Below are positions 1 to 10,400 of a stretch of DNA of 64,000 nucleotides, piece by piece. Source of the stretch: Larimichthys crocea. Taxonomy: Eukaryota; Chordata; Actinopteri; Sciaenidae. Every line of letters begins with the position of its first letter. Positions within the stretch are counted from its first letter, which is position 1. Both the position numbers and the translations under genes were made by a program. The notes beneath the pieces were generated by a model. The model was not told where the DNA came from. It searched no databases and saw only the letters and a program-made list of their open reading frames with translations. The DNA is taken from the NCBI RefSeq assembly GCF_000972845.2, contig NC_040015.1:3732890-3796889 (forward strand). The letters are read 5' to 3'.

Positions 1-1256
1 CAGCACTTAGACGATGTTTTGAAGCTCTTTATTAAAAACAGCACAGTCATATGATCTGTACCTGGATGCCCACGTTCCAGTAACTGTACTGGGTTTGTTT
101 CTGTCTAATAACTATTTCCTTGTTTCATATTTATGCTTATTTTCATTTTGCCTTTATAGCACAAAGAAAGGCACCTTCTTCCCTAATACTTCTCTCTTCC
201 TCCTGAATTAAGAGCACATTGTCAGTATGTGATTGCTACAGTTATTAGTGTACAGAGTGGCACCAGTGTCCAGGAGTAATAAAGAATTGTTTTCACTTAT
301 TAGCTTAAAGCTTTAAAATCAAGCTGCTTTCTGATTTGCACACAATCCCTGGAGGTAAACCAAATCGTTTCCCTCCATTGCACAACGTCAGTCTGTTTTC
401 CAAGCATAGTGTTCAATGACTGTTTACACAGTACAACAGGGTCTTACTAAAAAAAAATGAAAGAATACTATCTGTAACATAAACCTTTCCAGATAAAGGC
501 CTATTTTCTCTGCAGTTGAGGTAAATAAAGGTCACAATCTGAAGGATCAAAAGATCATAATAATCATTTCCAAAACCCACAACAATGTTTTATCTATTCA
601 GATTAAAATATTACACACTGTATTAACAAGGCGGTCATAAAATATATAATATATTAATTCAAGAAATTAAAATTCAGATATTTTACTGTATTAGTGTATT
701 TAGTAATATGTATGTTATGTTATTTCAGGGTGTGCAGAGTAATATTTTTAGTGATGAGTCAGGTGTGCTGTCAGGCTGATTTAGCACATTCAAACGTCTA
801 GTTGACCAATCAGATTCTTGGTGGAATTACTTGTTGTATAAACACTAAAAATTCCCCCAGTGTGTGGGAATAACAAGACAACCATTCACCTCATTACAAA
901 CGATTTGAAGTCTGTTAGTTTATGCCAGGTAAATGACACAATTGTTCTCTTAAATCATTGCACATCGTCAGTTTTTCAGTTGATTTGGTGTGTTATTGTG
1001 ACATGACAAATCTAAATGCCGTTCAATTGAATTATTCACATTATACCCACATGTACACTCTGTTGTAATTTCTTTTGCCCCTTCACTTGTACAGTATCTA
1101 ATAATAGCTCGTAAATACAGTTGATCAGATGATGAGTACGCTTCTCTTCCACTCCCAACTCCACACCCCTTTCCCCACCACCTTCTTTATCATTCTCTCT
1201 CCCTCATTTACCCTTGTTTAACCCTCTCCTCTCTCCTTCCTATCTCTCTCCTGCAG

Positions 1257-1409
1257 CCGTCAGAGTTATTTGTCTCCTGAGGAGAGCCTCAGGGCGCGCA
1301 TCTTTAGCCCAGGTCCACAAGGCGGTGGCTGCATGACGGGAGGACAGTGGCCGTCAAAGTCCAACACCCAAATCAGAGGCAGAGCTCCAAGGACATAATG
1401 GTGATGGAG
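1257..1409 (+). pseudogene. Broken inverted copy of the adck1 fourth coding exon
   Basis: This is the reverse-orientation copy of 4267-4425, with the splice signals still visible (CTGCAG before it, GTGAGT after it). It is 153 bases instead of 159, and several one- to few-base insertions and deletions destroy the frame, for example around the Glu-Glu-Lys and Gly-Ala-Ala codons and at the Pro-Lys-Val codons. It lies antisense to the adck1 transcript. It is either a decayed duplicate exon or, more likely, a low-accuracy read copy. Confidence 0.85.
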
Positions 1410-1437
1410 GTGAGTCTGTCTGTTAAAATGTACACAG

Positions 1438-1440
<3 letters not shown>

Positions 1441-1486
<46 letters not shown>
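1441..1486. repeat. (AC)n microsatellite, left arm
   Basis: 46 bases of AC. The counterpart in the right arm (4205-4233) is a shorter TG run with different flanking bases. Confidence 0.97.
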
Positions 1487-1487
<1 letters not shown>

Positions 1488-1654
1488 GAAGAGCCTGTAG
1501 ATACGATATCAAGTCTAGGCAAAACCAAGTCATGAATTAGGACCTCCGACCACATCCGACTTGGACAGAGAAGACAAGAATTATGTTGTAAAGGTGAGAA
1601 AATGTGAGAAAAAGGCATCAAATGTAACTCTGAGATTGTTGGTTGGGTCTATGT

Positions 1655-3024
1655 CAGGGGTCGGCAACCCTCACCATGCGGCCTTTCATCCTTACACTGC
1701 GGCGCTCGAGTGGCTTGGAAAATAAATTACTTTAAAAATATTTACCGTATTTTCACGACCATAAGGCGCATATAAACGTCTTATATTTTTTACAAAATGT
1801 GCGGCGCGCCCTTAGTGCAGTGCGCCCTATTGTGTTGTTAAACCTGTGTTGAGAACAACGTGCCCATCTACAGCCGATGTGAAAAAGAAGTGAAACAAAT
1901 GAACGCTGCACTTGCTGTTATTCCGGGAGGTCTGACAAAGGAACTCCGCTGGACATCGGTGTGAACCGGCCGTTCAAAGTAAGGCTGCGAGCGGCGTGGG
2001 AGCGATGGATGACCGATGGAGACCACAGTTTCACAAAGAGTGGCAGGCAGCGCCGGGCAAGTTACGCAACACGGTTTTGCGGATGGATTGTAGATGCGTG
2101 ATAACGTGTCTACTGGCACTGTTGTTCGAGCTTTCGCAAAAGCCGCATCATCGAGGGGCCGCACGGAAAGTGACTCTGACAGCGAAGAAAGTGGAACTGG
2201 CATATTTGATTTAGCGCAGCTGTTTAACTCAGAAAGGAGGATGAGGACTTCGATGGGTTTGATTAATGAAGATTAGACGGTAATGTGTATTTGGAATGTG
2301 CTTAAAAATGTTAGATTTGTATAAAGACTTAAATAAAGCACAATCAAACCTCAGTTTTGCTCCCTCTCTATGCGTAAATACGCACACTTGTATGCTTGTG
2401 TGTGTGTTTTGTTAAGGCGTGCGCCATATGTGTGTGTAGGACTGCGCCTTTTCGTACGTGCGCCTATGTCGTGAAAAGACGGTATGTGTTTTTTATTTTT
2501 GTGTTGGTTATTGTTTTAGTGGTTTTAGTTCTAAAGGTGGAAGATCTTGATGCGATCTTGATATTAAATATTAAATATTAATAAAATAAGTTTTTATGTT
2601 TTTTGTGCCATCATAAACGTCATACGCACGAAGCCGGTATTCCCGCCCGAACGCATCCCAACTTTCAACCCCAACAGGCCAGATATGAGAAATCTAAAAA
2701 GAAAATATCAGAGGAAAATAGATCTTCAATGATGTCTGGGCAGACTCATTTGCTTTTCAAGAACTCAGAATGTTCAAAATGTGTTCATTAGAATTAAATT
2801 TAATTTTCTCTGTAGCACTTTGTGGATTTCATAAGTAACACTTTATAGCCCATCTTCAAAAGGGTAGTCAAAGCACTAATAAGTGTATGTGTTTATTTTT
2901 TACTTTCTAATAAATGCGTTTTTTCTCCTTTTAGATGTCAAAAAGTATTTGCGGCTCTCAGTGTTTTTTTTTTGTGGAAACCGGGTTCAAATGGCTCTTT
3001 GGTGTTAAAGGTTGCCGACCCCTG
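1655..3024. mobile_element. hAT-Charlie-like element (left-arm copy)
   Basis: The terminal inverted repeats are CAGGGGTCGGCAACC at 1655 and GGTTGCCGACCCCTG ending at 3024, with subterminal text (GGCTCTTTGGTGTTAAAG) typical of vertebrate hAT-Charlie elements. The right flank GTCTAGAA (3025-3032) matches the flank of the other arm copy (GTCTAGAT on the minus strand, 4037-4030) at 7 of 8 bases, as expected for an 8-bp target duplication. The left flank in this arm (GTCTATGT) fits less well. The element is interrupted by a pogo-type relic at 1743-2484. Confidence 0.75.
1743..2484 (+). mobile_element. pogo-type DNA transposon relic nested in the hAT element
   Basis: The ends TACCGTATTTTCACGACC (from 1743) and GTCGTGAAAAGACGGTA (to 2484) are imperfect inverted repeats starting and ending in TA, as in pogo/Tigger elements. 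Between them, 1866-2275 carries the C-terminal part of a pogo-like DDE transposase in broken frames (a Leu-Thr-Lys-Glu-Leu stretch, Trp-Glu-Arg-Trp, an Asp/Ser/Glu-rich tail). The DDE core is absent, so the element is not autonomous. Confidence 0.7.
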
Positions 3025-3199
3025 GTCTAGAAGCTGTCAAGAGTTACTGATCAAACTGGTGTTAATCCTGAGCAGTGCCACTGACTAGCATCTAAGTTTT
3101 ATTTAAAATGTAGGAGCAGGAAATCATGTGACATGTGACTGCGATCTGCAGCAGGTTGTGCGTTGTGTGGTGAAAAAAAAACCCAAAAAATGTTGTGTT

Positions 3200-3227
3200 G
3201 GGGGGGGGCCCCCCCCCCCCCCCCCCC
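3200..3227. repeat. G9/C19 homopolymer block
   Basis: Nine G are followed directly by 19 C, between the end of the left-arm sequence and the start of the right-arm sequence. It can fold on itself and sits at the centre of the inverted repeat. Confidence 0.95.
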
Positions 3228-4029
3228 GTCTCCCGGAAATGACTTTTTGGAACTTGGGATGTCTGCAAGTGTGCGTATTTAAAAATAGAGCGGGAGCAAA
3301 ACTGAGTTTGATTGTGCTTTATTTAAGTCTTTATTACAAAGTACTAACATTTTTTAAGCACATTACCACAGCACACATTACCGGTAATCGTCATTAATCA
3401 AACCCATCGAAGTCCTCATCCTCCGTTTCTGAGTTAAACAGCTGCGCTAAATCAAATGTGCCAGTTCCACTTTCTTCGCTGTCAGAGTCACTTTCCGTGC
3501 CGTGCGGCCCCTCGATGATGCCGGCTTTTGCGAAAGCTCGAACAACAGTGCCAGTAGACACGTTACTCCACGCATCTACAATCCATCCGCAAACCGTGTT
3601 GTAACTTGCCCGGCGCTGCCTGCCACTCTTTGTGAAACTGTCGTCTCCATCGGTCATCCATCGCTCCCACGCCGCTCGCAGCCTTACTTTGAACGGCCGC
3701 TTCACACCGATGTCCAGCGGAGTTCCTTTGTCAGACCTCCCGGAATAACAGCAAGTGCAGCTTTCATTTGTTTCACTTCTTTTTTCACATCGGCCGTGAG
3801 ATGGGCACGTTGTTCTCAACACAGGTTTAACAACACACATAGGGCGCACTGCACTATAGGGCGCGCCGCACATTTTGTAAAAAATATAAGACGTTTATAT
3901 GCGCCTTATGGTCGTGAAAATACGGTAAATACTTTTTTAAAGTAATTTATTTTCCCAAGCCACTCGGAGCCGCAGTGTAAGGATGAAAGGGCCGCATGCA
4001 GCTCCGGAGCCGCAGGTTACCGACCCCTG
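3228..4029. mobile_element. hAT-Charlie-like element (right-arm copy, truncated at the G/C run)
   Basis: This is the minus-strand counterpart of the left-arm hAT, with terminal repeat GGTTACCGACCCCTG ending at 4029. The copy runs inward until it meets the C homopolymer at 3209-3227, so its inner end is missing. It carries the better-preserved pogo transposase fragment. Confidence 0.75.
3394..3873 (-). pseudogene. C-terminal fragment of a pogo-like DDE transposase
   Basis: An open frame runs through GVKRPFKVRLRAAWERWMTD, GRQRRASY, GWIVDAWSNVSTGTVVRAF and an acidic tail ending in EDEDFDGFD. This is the usual C-terminus of BrkDBD/DDE_1 pogo-family transposases of fish. Just upstream the family sequence changes frame, at a one-base slip between the Thr-Lys-Glu-Leu segment and Pro-Leu-Asp-Ile-Gly. 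The fragment is therefore a relic and not a host gene. Confidence 0.7.
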
Positions 4030-4201
4030 ATCTAGACCAAACCAACAATCTCAGAGTTACATTTGATGCCTTTTTCTCACATTTTCTCACCTTTACAACA
4101 TAATTCTTGTCTTCTCTGTCCAAGTCGGATGTGGTCGGAGGTCCTAATTCATGACTTGGTTTTGCCTAGACTTGATATCGTATCTACAGGCTATTTCAGG
4201 C

Positions 4202-4204
<3 letters not shown>

Positions 4205-4233
<29 letters not shown>
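4205..4233. repeat. (TG)n microsatellite, right arm
   Basis: 29 bases of TG, the inverted-arm counterpart of the AC run at 1441. Confidence 0.97.
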
Positions 4234-4236
<3 letters not shown>

Positions 4237-4266
4237 GACTGTGTACATTTTAACAGACAGACTCAC

Positions 4267-4425
4267 CTCCATCACCATTATGTCCTTGGAGCTCTGCCTC
4301 TGAACTTTTGGGTGTTGGACTTTGACGGCCACTGTCCTCCCGTCATGCAGCACCGCCTTGTGGACCTGGGCTAAAGAGGCAGCGCCCTGAGGCTTCTCCT
4401 CAAAGGAGACAAATAACTCTGACGG
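4267..4425 (-). CDS. adck1: adck1 fourth coding exon (Ala-rich loop and VAVK lysine)
   Basis: This exon has 159 bases (53 codons), acceptor CTGCAG, donor GTGAGT, and no frame break. It encodes PSELFVSFEEKPQGAASLAQ followed by the HDGRTVAVKVQHPK segment and ends in VMEV across the donor. A second, damaged copy in the opposite orientation lies at 1257-1409. This copy is the real one because its strand and frame match the other adck1 exons. Confidence 0.94.
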
Positions 4426-7400
4426 CTGCAGGAGAGAGATAGGAAAGGAGAGAGCAGAGGGTAAACAAGGGTAAATGAGGGAGAGAGAATGATAAAGAAG
4501 GCGGTGGGGAAAGGGGTGTGGAGTTTGGAGTGGAAGAGAAGCGTAATCATCAATCTGATCAACTCTATTTACGAGCTATTATTAGATACTGTACAAGTGA
4601 AGGAGGCAAAAGAAATTACAAACAGAGTGTACATGTGGGTATAAATGTGAATAATTCAATTGAACGGATATTAGATTTGTCATGTCACAATAACACACCA
4701 AATCAACTGAAAACTGACTGATGTGCAATGATTTAGAGAAACATTGTGTCATTTACCTGGCATAAACTAACAGACTTCAAATCGTTTGTAATGAGGTGAA
4801 TGGTGTCTCTGTTATTCCCACACACTGGGGGAATTTTTAGTGTTTATACAACAAGTAATTCCCACCAAGAAATCTGATTGGTCAACTAGACGTTTAGAAT
4901 GTGCTCAAATCAGCATGACAGCACACCTGACTCATCACTAAAAATATTACTCTGCACACCCTGAAATAACATAACATACATATTACTAAATACACTAATA
5001 CAGTAATACATCTGAATTTTAATTTTCTTGAATTAATATATTATATATTTTATGACCGCCTTGTTAATACAGGTGTGTAATATTTTTAATCTGAATGAGA
5101 TAAAAACATGTTGTGGGTTTTGGAAATGATTATTATGATCTTTATGATCCTCTCAGATTGTGACCTTTATTTACCTCAACTGCAGAGAAAATAAGGCCTT
5201 TATCTGAGAAAGGTTTATGTTACAGATAGTATTCTTTCATTTTTTTAGTAAGACCCTGTTGTACTGTGTAAACAGTCATTGACACTATGCTTGGAAACAG
5301 ACTAGACGTTGTTGCAATGGAGGGAAACGATTTGGTTTACCTCCAGGGATTGTGTGCAAATCAGAAGCAGCTTGATTTTAAAGCTTTAAAGCTAATAAAG
5401 TGAACCAATTCTTTATTACTCCTGACACATGGTGCCACTCTGTACACTAATAACTGTAGCAATCACAATACTGACAATAGTGCTCTTAATTCAGGAGGAA
5501 GGAAGTAATTAGGGAAGAAGGTGCCTTTCCTTTGTGCTATAAAGGCAAAATGAAAATAAGCATAAATATGAAACAAAGGAAATAGTTATTAGACAGAAAC
5601 AAACCCAGTACAGATACTTAGGAACAGTGGGCATCCAGGTACAGATCATAATGACTGTGCTGTTTTTAATAAAGAGCTTCAACAACATCCGTCTAAGTGC
5701 TGTGTACAGTCATATTTCTTAGTATCTGGATGTACAGAGGGAAAGGTTGCATGGTTTGATGTAGCTAACGGTCCACTGTTGCCTTCTGCTCTGCCTTCCC
5801 ACAAATCTCTTATCACAGCACTAAGCATTTAGCACCCAGTGTGCCCTTTGAGCAGAGGTAGTCCCTCATTAGCTTCCACTCATCTCTGTGGACACACAGA
5901 ACACACACACATAAATTAGTGTGTGAGTTTGAAGGTTAAATAGGCTTCCCAAGGGACCTGGAGTCATTAGAAGAGACTTATTGTATGCTTTGGAACCTCC
6001 ACGCTGCCCCGAGGCTTCCTTGCCTCTCGGATACAAACCTGTTAACTCAAGAAAAGGCAGCGTGCAGAGAAAAGAACACAGCTTGTACATCAGCCCAACC
6101 ATTGTATCACCTTTATGCACTTCAAGTATTTGATGTTTGATGTTATTCTCAGCACCAATGGTGCTGTGCTCAGGCTTTCACTGTACAAAACCTTCACAAG
6201 AGGTTCTGCCTGGCTCAATATTAAAGGATGGATACAATCCTGACAGGGTGACTCATTTGATTGTTGTTCTGGACTGTGGAACTCTCAACTCTTTAAATAC
6301 GGCAGCTAGGTCCATGCCTGAAAATATGATGCTGTGGGTACCCTGAGGTACACTTTGCTCCACGGTCAAGTTAGCAATTATAAATATGCAACGTCTGGTT
6401 AGATTTTCAAAATAAGGTATGAAAGGTTAACCACGTGAAACAACAGCACTTTGGTCAGGTTTACGAAAAGATTTCAAGTTACGTTATGTACCTGACACAT
6501 CCTAAGGACTTATGGTTTAACACTGGATGCAAACAGCAACCTCGATTCATCCTCCATATGACTTTTACACTCATTTCACCACGTATCCTGGCTTCAACAG
6601 CACATCAAGACAATGCACTGCACTGAACATACTGTAGCAAGTCAAAGAAGAAGCAGCTGGAACTGCTGCAATTACCAGCTCTCAGGATCCCACATGATTT
6701 CTTTTTGTCAAACAAACATAAAACAGAACTTAGAGGTGGGTCCTCACCGGATAATGACAGGGTGCATAAAGTCACACTTTTCATTTCGGAAGCACTCACA
6801 AACTAACAAACTACTTTATCATTGGAGGACTTTTAGTTCCTCTCCACCACCACAAGGGTTTGTCTTTGCTTAGTTTGTGAAAAGCCAAATGTATAGAGTG
6901 AGGTCTTTACAGGTCTTTGGAATTATCAGTTAATAACAGAGGTTCACTGGTAGGGATGGGAATCGAGAACCGGTTCTTGTTGAGAACCGGTTCCGTGTGT
7001 TTCAATTCCATGGAATCGTTTGGCAGTTTATCTAACGATTCTCTTATCGATTCCAGAAAGCACGAATTACATCGCGTAACTCATATCTCATATAAGTCAT
7101 ATCACAATATAAGGCCTTGGTCTGTACTGGCTCTATCCTTCTTCTACATTTTTTTATTTGATTGTCGATTAATCTGTTGATCGTTTTCACAATTAATAAT
7201 TTTTTTTTTTTGGTCCATAAAATGGTCACATGCTGATCTCTGTTTCCCAAAGCCTCAAATGTTGTTTTGTCCACAACCCAGAGATAATTCAGTTTACTGT
7301 CACAGCTGCCCAAAGAAAGCAGTCACGTTTGAGAAACTAATCATTTATCACAATAGCCACCAGTTGTTTAATAATTGACAACTAATCGATTCATCTAAAA

Positions 7401-10400
7401 TTGTTAGCATGCTAGGCTTGTGTGGGTTTGGCTGGGAGAACAGGACTGGACATCTTCCTTCATATTCATACTTCAAACTGTACCATGGGGGGAAATTCCC
7501 CTGCGGTTTGTACCTAGTGAAACATAAAAAGAGGCTAATTTGAACACGATGTTAGCCCATCGGGTAGAGGCTGAACATGAGCCCTGTAGAAGATGCCATC
7601 GGATGATAAATTATGCAAGCAGCACAGGATCCTGTGTGGGAACAGCTGAGTTATTCATTATGCAAATATGCTAAATGGAATGAAATTGTCTGCACCAAGT
7701 GTCTACCCACTAGAACGAGGAGCATCCAATGGGACCTGACATGTAAGAAGTGCTTCCGTGGGTTAAGGAAACGTGTAATTTCTCTCAGGTGGGTCTGTCA
7801 GTTTAAGCAGCAGCAGAAAATCTGGAGAAATTAGATAATTGGATCATGATTTTTAACTTATAAAAACCCCCCCCAAAAAACAAACGTTGGCACAAATAGT
7901 CCAACACCTTTGTCATGTTTGCAATGTTCTCAGTTTCAGTTGAATCCCCAGCCTCTATGAAAAGCTGGTTCCATCACGCTCCTACCACCCAGCCACTGCT
8001 TATGTTAATCTCAGCTGTGGAGTTAATAAACATGCTAATGTATGCGCGTGGGCCCTGCTCCCAGAGGGCAGACCCGCAGTGACATACGTTCCCTGAAATG
8101 AGTTATGGCACAAATAAAATGGCCCCCGAGGCCTCACAGTTGGATGGCAACACATTGCTGTCTGTGTCAGTGTGGCAAGGTGGCCATTTTGGCTGCTGGC
8201 GGCCGGCCACAGCCCCAGCTGGATGAAGACGCATAAATCATTACAGCACACAGGAGAAGAAATGAGAGAGACATTACGGAGAAGTCTCCACTTGAAGGAA
8301 ACTCGAACACAACAAACTCATACGTGTGTGTGTGTGTGTGTGTGTACAAACTGAGTTTCATGACTCCACTGCAGAGGGAACTAGGGCTTCAGTGTAGAGA
8401 AACCTGTACCCATTTCTCCTGCTTTATACTTCTATTCATTTTGTTTTCTGATATTTTCCCATTTTTATTTGCTGTTGATGCAGACAGTCATGGCATACTC
8501 TGACAGAAATACTGTTTTCATCTTCTAATTATTCCCAATCCCTTTCATTTTGCCATTTCCCAACACCCCCTGCACAAATGTTTCATAGGGAGAGACGTTC
8601 CGCATGCAGAATGCACTGTGTGAGCTACACTACAGGTCACTCCATCCCATTATCTCCATCCTAATGAGGGTCTGTTTTTGTCTAGCCTTTATTTGCGAGT
8701 GTTTGTTTTTATGTTTAATGTTTTATCGTGTACGGTGATCATGATGCTGATTGCTGCTGCGGTCGTCTGGAATTTAAGATTTTATAATTCATGTTGTGCT
8801 GTGTCATGGTGCCATGTCATGAAATAAATGCATGGCATGTTGCCATAGACGTTCATATCGCCAAAGGGAGGCAAACACTAATATTTGGGAACAACGTGAC
8901 AGTTATTGGCCAGAGGGTAGACATTATTTCCATTCAGCCCTGGGAGGTGGCATAAATATTAATATTAATATTCCTTATTGGGGGCCAGCTGGTTTAAGCT
9001 GTTAGTAGACTAAAGAATCTCTGAGTTCTAAATTGACCAAGATGGTGCCTCTGACTCAAGGGGTGACGCATTTTAAAAATAATAACCAGTATGAACAGGT
9101 ATTAAAGGTCCAAGATTTAGGAGGATATACTGGCAGAAATGGAATATAGAAATATAATAATAGAAATATGTTTTCATTAGTGTATAATAACCAGAGAATA
9201 AGAACTGTCATGTTTTTGTAACTTTAGAATGAGCTTGGTAGTTGGTGAGGCGAAGTATATTCAGTCAGCTGCAACTTTCAGCCTCAACTCTAGATGTCAC
9301 TGAATTCTGCACACTGGACACTTAGCCAACTTAGCTGTACTGGAACAATACAAATATTGATGAAAACACAGGTTGGGCTGTTATACTGAATATCAGCACA
9401 GCTGCGACTGGGTCATAAGTTAATCACAGCCGTGCTAATATTCTGTAACAGCACTCCCTCCCTGAACATCTGCATTCTCTCAAGCTTTAAGAGAACAACA
9501 AAACCGTTGGGATGAAATAATACACTAAAAATAAACTATTAATAAACTATTACAAATGGAATACAACCAGAAATATTAATAAAAGAAACGCTTTAACATT
9601 TAACATTGTTTTGATAGGTCATGTGACTTCAACAGCCACTTGTAAACGGTAAGCAAACACAAACAAAAGACACATCTATACATAACGTTACACTAAACAC
9701 AAAGCCTACATTACTGACAATGAATGCTTCATTATAACCGCCAGGAACAATAAAGAGAGGTGTTTTGAATGAGCTGGTCATCAGTGGCTTTACTCCATTA
9801 AACAGGTGATGTCAGTCCACAGTTAAGATACCCGCAGGTTTTTTATACTCAAAATAGAATTGCTTGCAATTTAATGGAGAGTGTCTGTAAACATGCTAAA
9901 CCTAAATAAGGTAATAAGGTAAATAAGGTGTCAAAAGTTTGGGTTACAGTTTCATTGTGAATGTGAATAAAAAAAGAGTGATCCATTCTGACTTGTGTGG
10001 TAAGAAAACCACCAGAACACCATTAGTGGATTGGTTCCAAGCCACGTTTTGTTTTTTGGCTCATCGTGAACAATCCCAGTTTGGTTACGAGAACGTCCTG
10101 CCTCTTCCTGAATGTCCACAGATGTCCCTACACTCGTGCCACCCCGCCTTGACAAGACCCCAAGCTACCCACGATGCATTCGTGTTTCCTTTTGTCATGC
10201 CTCAGCACCAAGAAAATGTAATATACATCCTGGAAACAGATTCTGTTTGGTAAAACGACATATTGCACAAGCTGTCCTTTCAGCAGTTTTACTGTGGAGG
10301 GGGGAGATGACAGCCAGAACTAAAGCGAGGCTCCAAATCTATGCACAGTGGGAATGCATATGTCACCACAAATGGTGCTGAAAACAGCACGGCACCACAC

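Larger units (their letters stand above)
1..5703. repeat. Long inverted repeat (arms 1-2394 and 3264-5703)
   Basis: The reverse complement of 3264-5703 aligns end to end with 1-2394. The left arm begins at the window edge, so the repeat may extend further left. The arms contain adck1 intron sequence, an adck1 exon, a dinucleotide microsatellite, and the start of a hAT element with a nested pogo relic. Differences are frequent (roughly one per few dozen bases) and are mostly single-base gains or losses. The central spacer 2395-3263 holds the rest of the left hAT copy, about 170 bases of flanking DNA and a G9/C19 homopolymer. Confidence 0.93.

Noticed and set aside
1266..1621. Open frames rich in alternating Cys-Val or Thr-His
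   Set aside because: They are translations of AC/TG microsatellites and occur wherever these runs are found.
3394..3873. 159-codon frame as a host gene
   Set aside because: It matches the C-terminus of pogo-family transposases, lies in a transposon, and the family sequence is frameshifted just upstream.
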